Shown here one piece after another: positions 42,291 to 50,501 of a stretch of DNA of 64,000 nt (its first letter is position 1; each line of letters begins with the position of its first letter). This DNA comes from an uncultured delta proteobacterium (lineage in GTDB: Bacteria; Desulfobacterota; Desulfovibrionia; Desulfovibrionales; Desulfovibrionaceae), in assembly GCA_903835685.1 (NCBI GenBank), contig CAILNX010000030.1:1-64000 (forward strand), in the 5' to 3' direction. The notes beneath the pieces are model-generated. The model did no database searches, was not told the origin of the DNA, and worked only from the letters and a program-made list of their open reading frames with translations. The position numbers and the translations under genes are program-made.

Positions 42291-43658
42291 ATGAGCAGCA
42301 ACGTCATGAATCGCCAAAAATCCGTTCAATATCAAAAGACTATCATCGAATTCGCGGCCAAGGAAGACGGGTACTTCTTCGTGGTCAGCCACGACCAGAA
42401 CTTGGTCAAATCCTTCCGCAACGTGCTGAACAAGGAAATGGTCATCGGCACGGATCGCATCCGCACCCTGCCCGACGAAACCCAGTTCATGCAGGAGGTC
42501 AAAAGCCAGAACCTGCGGGACAAGAAGATGCTGGTCATCATCGAGCGGGTGCTGGCGGGCAAGAGCACCCTGCCCTTCATCAAGCAGGCCAAGGGCCTTT
42601 TCGCCGACTTCCGGGCCATTGTGCTCACCTCCGAGGTGGAGCGCCAGCTTCTGGTCCTGTTCCACGAGGCCGGGGCCGAGAGCTTCATCACCCGGCCCTT
42701 CTCCATGGAGACCCTGCTGGAGAAGATGGCCTTTGCCTTGAAGCCCCAGAGCAAGATCGGCCTGTTCATCGACCGGGCCAAGGACTATCTGAACCGGGGC
42801 AAGCACCAGGAGGTCCTGGACCTCTGCGACAAGATTTTGGAGATGAAGCCCGGCAGCGCGGCGGCCCTCATGCTCAAGGGCGACGTGTTCAAGGCCATGG
42901 GCCGCACCGACGAGGCGGTCACGGCCTACTCCCAGGCCGCCGAAGGCGCGGCCATGTACCTGGAGCCGCTCAAAAAGCTGGCCGCGGTGCACAAGGAAAC
43001 CGGCAATTTCAAGGAACAGCTTGTCTTCCTGGAAAAACTGGACCGCTTGAGCCCCTTGAATGTCGAGCGCAAGATCGACATGGGCGAGATCCACATGACC
43101 TTCGGCGATGCCGAGCGGGCCGAGGAGCTTTTTTCCCAGGCCATCAAGAACGCCACCTCCGAGGCCTTGAACCTGATCGAAGAGACCAAGCGGGCCATTG
43201 CCGAGCGCTGCATCGACAAGAACCCCGAGCTTTCCGAGCGCTTTTTCCGCTCCATCCTGGAAGACAAGAAGGACAACTACAAAAAGGGCGACGTGGAGAT
43301 CTTCAACCGCCTGGGCATCGCCCTGCGCCGCCAGGGCAAATCCCCGCAGGCGGCCCAGGAATACGAGAAGGCCTTGAAGATCTCACCCCGGGACGAGAAC
43401 ATCCACTTCAACCTGGCCATGGCCCAGACCGACTGCCGCAATTTCCGCCTGGCCATGGCCAACATCGATGAAGTCCTCAAGATCAATCCCGAATTTTATT
43501 CCCAAAGTGCGGGCTTGTGCTTTAACATCGGAATCATCTATTATAATGGCCAGGAATACGAGCGGGCGACCTTCTTCCTGAAGAAGGTCCTGGAACTGAA
43601 CCCGTCCCATATGGAGGCCCAAAAGGCCCTCTATAATATCAGCAAGGGCGGCAAGTAG
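42291..43658 (+). CDS. Pseudo-receiver and TPR protein
   Basis: 455 residues with AGGAG at 42281. Residues about 25-150 follow the receiver fold (YFFVVSHDQNLVKSFRNVL, AIVLTSEVERQLLVLFHEAG, FITRPF), but the strand that should carry the phospho-acceptor Asp reads MLVIIERVLAG (residues 80-90) and the conserved Lys is Arg135, so phosphorylation is unlikely. Residues about 155-455 are TPR units (KHQEVLDLCDKILEMKPGSA, DVEIFNRLGIALRRQGKSPQ, LCFNIGIIYYNGQEYERATF). It is 28 bp before the CHAT lipoprotein gene, which suggests a functional pair. Confidence 0.8.
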   Translation: MSSNVMNRQKSVQYQKTIIEFAAKEDGYFFVVSHDQNLVKSFRNVLNKEMVIGTDRIRTLPDETQFMQEVKSQNLRDKKMLVIIERVLAGKSTLPFIKQAKGLFADFRAIVLTSEVERQLLVLFHEAGAESFITRPFSMETLLEKMAFALKPQSKIGLFIDRAKDYLNRGKHQEVLDLCDKILEMKPGSAAALMLKGDVFKAMGRTDEAVTAYSQAAEGAAMYLEPLKKLAAVHKETGNFKEQLVFLEKLDRLSPLNVERKIDMGEIHMTFGDAERAEELFSQAIKNATSEALNLIEETKRAIAERCIDKNPELSERFFRSILEDKKDNYKKGDVEIFNRLGIALRRQGKSPQAAQEYEKALKISPRDENIHFNLAMAQTDCRNFRLAMANIDEVLKINPEFYSQSAGLCFNIGIIYYNGQEYERATFFLKKVLELNPSHMEAQKALYNISKGGK

Positions 43659-43686
43659 CCCCATTTTTCAAGCGAGGTTCCTGGGC

Positions 43687-46527
43687 ATGGCGGCGTCACG
43701 GCCAGTCTGGGTCCGGCCCCATGTGGCCGGGCTCCTGTTTTTCGTGCTTTTTCTCCCGGCCTGCGGCCTGGTCTCCCTGCCGGGGACCGGTCCCTTGCCT
43801 GACCCCGAGGCCGATTCCCTGGCCCGCTTCCAGGCCCTGGCCCCCCAGGCCCTGAACCGGGCGGACCTGCCACCCCTGTACCTCCTGGCCGGACGCCTGG
43901 CCGCCCTGCCCACGCCCTTGGCCACCCCTGAACCCACGGCCCTGCCCGAGCCCTTTCCCGGCCCCCTGGCCGACCCGGCCCGCCTGGCCCCGGTGGTTCC
44001 TCCCCAGTTGGCCCAGGCCACGGGCGGGCAGCGCCATCTCTGCGGCTTCGACCTGACCCCGGCCCTGGCGCAAGGATTGCGCGCCCTGGCCGCCGGAGAC
44101 CCGGAACAGATGCTCCTCTCCCTGGCCGCCTCGGACCAGGACCCGGACAATCCCAAGGCCCTGACCTGGACCGCCTCCATCCTGCGGGCCAGGGCCGAGC
44201 TTTTGCGCGGCCGCCCGGACCTGGCCGAGGACGAGGCCATGCGGGCCGAGGGCCTGGAGACGGCCCTGACCGGGTCCAACCTCCTGGCCCGGGCCGTGCG
44301 GGCCGAGGCCCGTTTCTTGGCCGGGGACTTGAAGCGGGCCTTGGCCGACGCCCTGTCCGTGACCCAGGCCCTGGGGACCTGGACCCTGTCGGCCAGCGCC
44401 TCGCCCCATTCCACCGACGACCCCCGCCTGGGCGCGGCCCTCCTGGCCCAGATCCAGGCCGCCTCCACCATCGGCGGCGCGCTCTACTCCCAAGGCCGGA
44501 CGGCCGAGGCCCTGCCCTGGCTGGACCTGACCGACCGCCTGCACAACCTGCTCTTCTCCCTGGGCACCAGGGCCGACACCTGGCAGGGCTTCCCCCTGAC
44601 CCCGGACCTCATGGCTGACCGTGGCCTGTCCCTGGCCTGCCTGGGCTCGGCCCTGACGGCCTTAAGCCGGGAGCCGGATCGCGCCACCGCGCTCTTCGCC
44701 CGGGCCGAACATTTTTATCACGCGGCCGGGATCGTGGCCGGGCCGGTGTATGTCGGCATGTTCCGGGCGCGCGGCCTCCTGCTGGCCGGACGCGGGGCCG
44801 AGGCCGAGACCGTGGCCCTGGCCGCCCGGACCCAGGCCGAGACCTGGGACATGATGGACGCCATCTGGCGGCTGGACACCCTGCGCGGCCTGGCCCTGAC
44901 CAAGGACGGACTCGACTCCGAGGCCTCCGAGGCCCTGCGCCGGGCCCAGCGCCTGGCCGACCGCCTGGCCGGGGCCAAGGCCCTTTCGCCAGCCATCGCG
45001 CGCCTGGGGCTGAACTCCCGGACCCTGGCCCTGGCCCTGTCCCGCCTGGACGAGGGCCGGGACGACTGGGACTTTCTCTTCCAGGACGCCGAGCGAGCCA
45101 GAGCCCGGGCCGTGGCCGACCAACTGACTCAGCGCAAGGTGGGCGTGGGACGCCAGACCGAGGTGGTGGAGCGCCTGCGCCTGATGGACCGGGAGATCAT
45201 TGTGGAGCGCCAGCGCAAGGGCGGCGCGGCCGGGGCGGCCGGAGGCCGGGAGCGGGACCTGCTCTACGAGCGCGAGGCTTTACTGACGGCCCTGCGCGGC
45301 CTGGACCCGGAACTGGCCGACCTGCTGGGCGTGCACACCCTGGACCTGGACGAGGTCAAGGCCCGCCTGCCCCTGGACACCACCCTGGTCTACGTCCTGC
45401 CGGTGGAGCCCAGTGAGCCCGTACGCGCCCTGTTCATCACCGACGATTTCCTGCAACTGCGCCAACTGCCCTGCGACGGCGCGGGCCTGACCGAGCGCTT
45501 GGCCCAGTTCGCGGCCCTGCGCCGGGACCGCAACCAGGCCCCTCGTCAGCGGGAGGTATTGAACGGCCTCAAGGCCGACCTGGGCCTGGACACCTGGGGC
45601 CGGACCTCGGCCCTGTTCGTGGTGCCCAGCGGGGATTTCCGGCTCATTCCCTGGGGCGCGTTGGACCTGCCCTATCCGGTGGCCGTGCTGCCCAGCGGCG
45701 GCTGGCTGGCCCGTTCGCCCTTAAGCCTGGGACCGGACCCCAGGACCACGGTCCTGGCCGACCCGGATTTCGGCGGCCTGGCCCCCCAGCTCCCGGGCGC
45801 GCGCACCGAGGCCACAGCCCTGGCCCAGGCCGTGGGCGCACGCGTGCTGACCGGGTCCCAGGCCACGGAAGCGGCCCTGCGCGATCTTCCGCCCAGCGGG
45901 GCCGAGGTGGTGCATTTGGCCACCTGGACCCTGCCCGATCCCGTGCATCCCCTGCGCACGGCCCTGCTCCTCTCCCACGCGGGCCGGGCCGCGCCCCTGT
46001 CCGCCGAACGTCTGCTGGAATATCCCCTGCCCGCGCGCCTGGCGGTTTTGACCGGCGGCCAGACAGGCGCGGGTCTGGCCGGGACAGGCCTGGCCGGAAG
46101 CGCCCAGGGACAGGCGGCCTTGGAACGGGGGTTCTTTCTGGGCGGGGCCATGGCCGTGGTCAGCAGCCTGTGGCCCGTGGAGGACCAGGCCACGGCCTTT
46201 TTCACCAGCGCCTTCCAGGCCGCCCTGCGCGGTTCAACGCCCGGCCAGGCCTGGCTCAAGGCCCGGGACCTGACCCGGGAGGCCGGGTACGCCCCGGCCG
46301 AATACGGGGCCTTTGTGCTGGCGGGCTCCCCCGGACGGGTGATCCCGGACGACTACGTGACCGGCCAGAAATCCCGGCTCACTGGCCCGTCCAAGTCCCG
46401 GCCCGGGGCCTACACGAACGCCAAGCCCAAAGTCCCGGCCCAGGAGGCCAAGCCCCAGCCCAAAGCCAAAAGCAAGACCAAGGCCAAGAGCAAGAAAAAG
46501 GGCAAGGCCAAGCCCGCCACCCCGTAA
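43687..46527 (+). CDS. CHAT-domain lipoprotein, catalytic Cys missing
   Basis: 946 residues. The N-terminus is a lipoprotein signal with LPAC (Cys26). A long Ala/Leu-rich helical region with TPR-like repeats (about 90-480) and a coiled stretch follow, then a CHAT (caspase-like) domain (about 560-880): PSGDFRLIPWGALD, AEVVHLATW (His743), and AVLTGGQTGAG. In active CHAT proteins the last motif is SACxTG; here Cys is Gly791, and the usual HLATH is HLATW. The end is a Lys/Ala/Pro-rich tail. It would sit on the periplasmic side of a membrane. It is probably co-expressed with the upstream pseudo-receiver/TPR protein. Confidence 0.8.
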   Translation: MAASRPVWVRPHVAGLLFFVLFLPACGLVSLPGTGPLPDPEADSLARFQALAPQALNRADLPPLYLLAGRLAALPTPLATPEPTALPEPFPGPLADPARLAPVVPPQLAQATGGQRHLCGFDLTPALAQGLRALAAGDPEQMLLSLAASDQDPDNPKALTWTASILRARAELLRGRPDLAEDEAMRAEGLETALTGSNLLARAVRAEARFLAGDLKRALADALSVTQALGTWTLSASASPHSTDDPRLGAALLAQIQAASTIGGALYSQGRTAEALPWLDLTDRLHNLLFSLGTRADTWQGFPLTPDLMADRGLSLACLGSALTALSREPDRATALFARAEHFYHAAGIVAGPVYVGMFRARGLLLAGRGAEAETVALAARTQAETWDMMDAIWRLDTLRGLALTKDGLDSEASEALRRAQRLADRLAGAKALSPAIARLGLNSRTLALALSRLDEGRDDWDFLFQDAERARARAVADQLTQRKVGVGRQTEVVERLRLMDREIIVERQRKGGAAGAAGGRERDLLYEREALLTALRGLDPELADLLGVHTLDLDEVKARLPLDTTLVYVLPVEPSEPVRALFITDDFLQLRQLPCDGAGLTERLAQFAALRRDRNQAPRQREVLNGLKADLGLDTWGRTSALFVVPSGDFRLIPWGALDLPYPVAVLPSGGWLARSPLSLGPDPRTTVLADPDFGGLAPQLPGARTEATALAQAVGARVLTGSQATEAALRDLPPSGAEVVHLATWTLPDPVHPLRTALLLSHAGRAAPLSAERLLEYPLPARLAVLTGGQTGAGLAGTGLAGSAQGQAALERGFFLGGAMAVVSSLWPVEDQATAFFTSAFQAALRGSTPGQAWLKARDLTREAGYAPAEYGAFVLAGSPGRVIPDDYVTGQKSRLTGPSKSRPGAYTNAKPKVPAQEAKPQPKAKSKTKAKSKKKGKAKPATP

Positions 46528-46536
46528 ACTTGGGTA

Positions 46537-47202
46537 TCAGCCGTGGCAATCGCATCCCTCGCCCCGCCACGCTTCCCGCCCTTCCTTGACCAGGAGCCAG
46601 ACGATGGCCAGCGAGGTTACCCCATCGACCCACCAGGCCCCGGTCACGGCCTGAACGATCAATCCAACAACGACGACAGCCGACAAGTATCCGCAGGTGA
46701 TGGATTCCATGGCGTCGGCCCGAAGCGCCCGGCTTCCCAATGCTTCGGCGACCCGCAGCTTGCGTCTGGCAAGCAGGGTCATGGCCGGGATGGCCGCAAC
46801 GGTCACCGCAAAACCTGGCCAAGAGAACTCGGCGCCTTCGTGGCTCCACAGGCTCCAGCCCGCACTGGCCACGACATAGGCGGCCAGAGCGAACAGGAGC
46901 CCTCCGGCGATCCGACTCGCCGTCGCCTCGGCAGCTTCCGAGAAATCCTGCCCACGCTTGATCTCGACCGTCAGCCGCCAGAGCAGAACGCCTGCTGAAG
47001 CCAGTTCGATGAAGCTATCCACGCCAAAGGCAATCAAAGCGCCACTGTGCGCAGTGACCCCGGCCCAAAGCGCGACCACCATCTCGACTCCCATCCAGAT
47101 GATGGTCAGCCACTCCAACAAAAAGGCTTGCCGCACCATGTCGGCGCGCGGGGGCGGGAGGGGGGCGGCCGTCTTGCATCCGCCACGGCATTCATCGTCC
47201 AT
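46537..47202 (-). CDS. Cation diffusion facilitator-like transporter
   Basis: 221 residues with about six membrane helices and AAGGAG nine bases before the ATG. It has the CDF layout, with metal-site segments HSGALIAFGVDSFIELAS in TM2 and ALRADAMESITCGY in TM5. The canonical HxxxD pairs are changed to DSFIE and DAMESITC, so metal choice may differ from Zn/Fe transporters. Cys-rich ends (DECRGGC and GCDCHG) could trap metal. The C-terminal cytoplasmic domain of large CDFs is absent. It converges on the CHAT gene, 9 bp away. Confidence 0.75.
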   Translation of the reverse strand: MDDECRGGCKTAAPLPPPRADMVRQAFLLEWLTIIWMGVEMVVALWAGVTAHSGALIAFGVDSFIELASAGVLLWRLTVEIKRGQDFSEAAEATASRIAGGLLFALAAYVVASAGWSLWSHEGAEFSWPGFAVTVAAIPAMTLLARRKLRVAEALGSRALRADAMESITCGYLSAVVVVGLIVQAVTGAWWVDGVTSLAIVWLLVKEGREAWRGEGCDCHG

Positions 47203-47265
47203 CGGACAGTCTCCTTTTAGGCCTGGAGCGGATCGATCATTACGGCTGGGGCAGGTGAGTTGAGG

Positions 47266-48741
47266 CTACCCAACTTCGCGGCCCAGGCTGCGCAGCTTGG
47301 CCTTCAGGGCCAGGAGGCCGAAGGCGCTGTCCACCCGGCAGCGGTGCTCCGGGGCCAGGACGAACCCGGCCAGGGGCAGGACCCGGCCTTGGGCCAGGGC
47401 CAGGAGATCCCGGGCCCGTCCCAGGGCCAGGCCGCCGTCTGGCTCGTACACCGGCGGGAACATCTGGCGGCCGGAGACCACGCGCCCGGTGCGGGCGTTC
47501 ACGGCCTGCAAGGTGGAAGGCAGACGCCGCCACAGGCTCCCGGTAAGCTGAAGGGGTTCGCAGCGGTCCACAGCCCCCTTGGCGGCCCGGGTCAGGGCCA
47601 GGACCGAGAAGAAATCCACCCGCTCGTTGTCCGGCGCTGGCCCCACTGCCAGGGGGCCTATCAAGGGATCAGGCCGGGAATCTGGCGGCGCGTCCTCGCC
47701 CCAGGGAATTTCCAGGGCCTGCCGCAGGTCCCGGGGGGCCAGGCGCTGTTCCTGGACCTGCTCCCGGCCCTGGCGATGCAGGGCCAGGCGCAGGATGAGG
47801 CCCGCCCGCAGCCGGGAGCGCCGGACGAACAGGGCCAGGCGGCCGGTATTGCGGTCCCGGGCCAGGAGGCAGACCGAGGCGCCCGAGGGCAGGACCGGCA
47901 CGGCCAGGACCTGCCAGGGCTCGGGCAGGGCCGGGACAGGGGCCGTGCCCGGTTCAACGACCGTATCCAGCACCCGGCGGGCCTGGGCGCGGTCCTGATA
48001 GAACAGGGTGGCCCGGCGGAAGAACAGGGCCGGATCAAAGGCCTGGGCCAGGTCCTCGGGCACGAACTGGAGCCCGGCCGGATTCTCCCGGTGAGACAAG
48101 AGCGCATAGAATCCCCTGGCCGGGGGCTTTTCCAGGAAAAAGGCCGAGTCCAGGTAGAAGGGCCACTGAAAGGGGAAGGGCCGGGTGGCCGGGCGGATCG
48201 GGCCAGTCCTGGGGAACCGGAACCCGGGGTCCAGAGGGACCAGGGTCTCGGTCCAGGCCAGGGCCAGATGTTCCTGAAGCTGGATGGGATGGTCCTCGGA
48301 CAGGGCCACGGACACGGCCGGACGGCCGAGGAATTGGTCCAGGTCTGAACCCGCGGGCATCAAAGCCGCCAGGGCCAGGGCCAGGGCGGCCGGGTCCAGA
48401 AGCACGTGGCGGCAGTCGACCACGGCCAGGGGCTCCCGGGCCTGGACCAGGCCTGTGTCCCGGGCCTGGGCCAGGGCCTGGGCCGAGCCTGGCGGAAGAA
48501 AGGGGCTGCCCGGGCCGGGCCGGGCCGTCTCCATGGCCAGGACCGGCAGGCCGTGCTCCCGGGCCAGGACCAGGACCTCCGGCCGGTCGCTGGCCACCAC
48601 CGGCAGATCACCCGGGGAGGCGGCCAGGGACTGCCAGGCCCGGGCCACCAGGGGACTGCCGGGATGATCAGCCCTTGGGGTGGCCAGAAGGATGGCCTCC
48701 TCCTCGGCCTGGCGGAAAAAAACAGGAAACAGCAGGATCAT
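47266..48741 (-). CDS. Unknown protein with a nucleotidyltransferase-like N-terminus
   Basis: 491 residues from MILLFPVFFRQAEEEAILLA; a longer start at 48801 is possible. Residues 1-150 have the alternating pattern and landmarks of an NeuA/KdsB-type nucleotidyltransferase (VVASDRPEVLVLAREHG, PLAVVDCRHVLLDPAAL), but the usual R-x-x-S opening and Lys are not obvious. The rest, rich in Arg, Leu and Pro, was not recognised. It is divergent from the ZnuB-like gene and downstream of nothing on its strand. The similarity is an inference by eye. Confidence 0.6.
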   Translation of the reverse strand: MILLFPVFFRQAEEEAILLATPRADHPGSPLVARAWQSLAASPGDLPVVASDRPEVLVLAREHGLPVLAMETARPGPGSPFLPPGSAQALAQARDTGLVQAREPLAVVDCRHVLLDPAALALALAALMPAGSDLDQFLGRPAVSVALSEDHPIQLQEHLALAWTETLVPLDPGFRFPRTGPIRPATRPFPFQWPFYLDSAFFLEKPPARGFYALLSHRENPAGLQFVPEDLAQAFDPALFFRRATLFYQDRAQARRVLDTVVEPGTAPVPALPEPWQVLAVPVLPSGASVCLLARDRNTGRLALFVRRSRLRAGLILRLALHRQGREQVQEQRLAPRDLRQALEIPWGEDAPPDSRPDPLIGPLAVGPAPDNERVDFFSVLALTRAAKGAVDRCEPLQLTGSLWRRLPSTLQAVNARTGRVVSGRQMFPPVYEPDGGLALGRARDLLALAQGRVLPLAGFVLAPEHRCRVDSAFGLLALKAKLRSLGREVG

Positions 48742-48876
48742 GGCCGGGCGACGTCCTTGGCTGCGATGTTTGGGGAGCGGACCTCTCGTAAGGCCCAGCA
48801 TAGCCCTTTTGCCCGCGCCTTGCCAGGGTCATGTCGCGCCTTGTCCCCTGGGCCGGGCCGTGCTAGACCCGGCCAC

Positions 48877-49683
48877 ATGATCGAGGCCCTCCAGTTCGAA
48901 TTCATGCGCAACGCCATCTACGCCGGGCTCATCGCCAGCCTCATCTGCGGGGTCATCGGCTCCCTGGTGGTGGTCAACCGGCTGGTGTTTTTGTCCGGGG
49001 GCGTGGCCCACGCCGCGTACGGCGGAGTCGGCCTGGCCTTCTATTTCGGCCTGCCCGTGCTGCCCACCGTGACCGTGTTTTCCGTGATCCAGGCCCTGAT
49101 CATGGCCCAGATATCGCTTTCGGCCAAGGACCGGGCCGACACCTTCATCGGGGTCATGTGGGCCTGCGGCATGGCCCTGGGCGTGATCCTGGTGAACCTG
49201 ACCCCGGGCTACAACGCCGATCTCATGAGCTACCTGTTCGGGAGCATCCTGGCCGTGCCCGCCGAGGACTTAGGGATCATGCTGGCCTTAAGCGCCCTGG
49301 TCCTGGTCCTGACCCTGTTCTTCTACAAGGGCTTCGTGGCCATGTCCTTTGACGAGGAGTTCGCCCGCACCCGGGGCGTGCCCACCCGGTTCCTGTACTT
49401 CCTGCTCCTGGGCCTGGTGGCCTTGACCGTGGTCATGGTCATCCACGTGGTGGGCCTGATCCTGGTCATCGCCCTGCTCACCGTGCCGCCCTTCATCGCC
49501 GAGCGCCGCACCCGCTCGCTTTTGTCCATGATGATCCTGTCTGCGGTATTAAGCGCCGTGTTCTGCCTGGTGGGCCTGGCTTTGTCCTACTCCTTGAACA
49601 TCTCCTCCGGGGCCACCATCATCGCCGTGGCCGCCGTGGGCTTCTTCCTCTCCCTGCCCCTGGGCCGGGCCAAGGCCAAATAA
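48877..49683 (+). CDS. Metal ABC transporter permease (ZnuB/MntB-like)
   Basis: 268 residues from MIEALQFEFMRNAIYAGLIA, with about eight membrane helices. The ABC-3 family marks are LVVVNRLVFLSGGVAHAAYG, DLMSYLFGSILAVPAEDL, FARTRGVPTRFLYFLLLGLV and VVGLILVIALLTVPP. Members import Zn, Mn or Fe with a binding protein and an ATPase. Neither partner gene is adjacent, as the flanks are an unrelated divergent gene and the RsbRD-N gene. A distant znuAC or adcAC pair must exist if it works. Confidence 0.87.
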   Translation: MIEALQFEFMRNAIYAGLIASLICGVIGSLVVVNRLVFLSGGVAHAAYGGVGLAFYFGLPVLPTVTVFSVIQALIMAQISLSAKDRADTFIGVMWACGMALGVILVNLTPGYNADLMSYLFGSILAVPAEDLGIMLALSALVLVLTLFFYKGFVAMSFDEEFARTRGVPTRFLYFLLLGLVALTVVMVIHVVGLILVIALLTVPPFIAERRTRSLLSMMILSAVLSAVFCLVGLALSYSLNISSGATIIAVAAVGFFLSLPLGRAKAK

Positions 49684-49794
49684 GGGCTTTTCGCGAGTTC
49701 GTGAAAATGGGCGCAAGCCCTTGCCCCACCTTGCCTTCGGCCGCCAAGGCCCGGCCTGCAGCCCACATTTGACCAATTTTTTCAGCGGGTCGGC

Positions 49795-49824
49795 TTGACC
49801 TTTCGCGCGCCTTTGGAATATTGA
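49795..49824 (+). promoter_or_regulatory. Candidate promoter of the RsbRD-N/dsr region
   Basis: TTGACC (49795-49800), an 18-bp spacer and TATTGA (49819-49824), about 50 bp before the ATG at 49873. Confidence 0.5.
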
Positions 49825-49872
49825 CACCCGAGTTGCGCCCAATGATGAAAGGCAAGAGGAAGCAGGGAAAAC

Positions 49873-50385
49873 ATGGATCTGGAACGTCGTTTGGCCGAGG
49901 ACAAGGAAGAACTGGCCCGCAAGTGGTACGATCTCCTGCTCGGCGCCTATCCCCCGGAGACCCAGAAAATCTGGAAGGCCCAGTTGGACGGCTTCCAGAA
50001 TCCGGTGGGGGAGACCATGAAGGAGGCCACGGCCAAGCTCGTGGGCCTGATCCTTTCCTGGGACGACGCCGCAGCCATCGGCCATGAACTGGACCGGATC
50101 ATAAAAATCCGCGCGGTCCAGGATTTCAAGCCCTCCCAGGCCCTGGCCTTCGTGTTCCAGTTCAAGAAGCTCCTGCGGGACACCTATCTGGACGAGGTCA
50201 AGAAAAGCGGGGAGTGGGACGCGCTGCTCGGTCAGGAGGCCAAGATCGACAATCTGGCCCTCATGGCCCTGGACATCTACTGCAAATGCCGCCAGCAGGT
50301 CTTTGACTTGAAAGTCGCGGAAATCAAGCGCGCCCAGCACAATCTTCTCATTCGGGCCAACATGATCGTGGGCAATCCGGCTTAA
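49873..50385 (+). CDS. RsbRD N-terminal-domain protein upstream of dsrM
   Basis: 170 residues. The fold is all helical with a patterned opening (LERRLAEDKEELARKWYDLL, then GAYPPETQKIWK) that fits the RsbT co-antagonist RsbRD N-terminal domain. The STAS output domain of true RsbR proteins is absent. AGGAAG lies just upstream of the ATG. It precedes dsrM by 116 bp, and the intervening region carries the phased repeats. I infer a sensor or regulator tied to dsr expression; no direct evidence. Confidence 0.72.
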   Translation: MDLERRLAEDKEELARKWYDLLLGAYPPETQKIWKAQLDGFQNPVGETMKEATAKLVGLILSWDDAAAIGHELDRIIKIRAVQDFKPSQALAFVFQFKKLLRDTYLDEVKKSGEWDALLGQEAKIDNLALMALDIYCKCRQQVFDLKVAEIKRAQHNLLIRANMIVGNPA

Positions 50386-50390
50386 AGCGC

Positions 50391-50447
50391 CGGTAAGCAT
50401 CGGGTAAGCATCAGACGAGCATCAGGCAAGCATCAGATCAGTATCAA
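50391..50447. repeat. Five 11-bp phased direct repeats before dsrM
   Basis: GCATC recurs at 50397, 50408, 50419 and 50430, and as GTATC at 50441, each exactly 11 bp after the last. The fuller unit is AAGCATCRG with one or two variable bases. An 11-bp direct-repeat spacing is what OmpR/PhoB-type regulators use on one DNA face. The array lies after the RsbRD-N stop and about 55 bp before dsrM. Slippage-generated repetition is the alternative. Confidence 0.85.
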
Positions 50448-50501
50448 GGGCAGGGGTCTCAGGGTTTTGCGGTTTGCAACCAGAAGCGAGGTGATGGTAG
50501 G

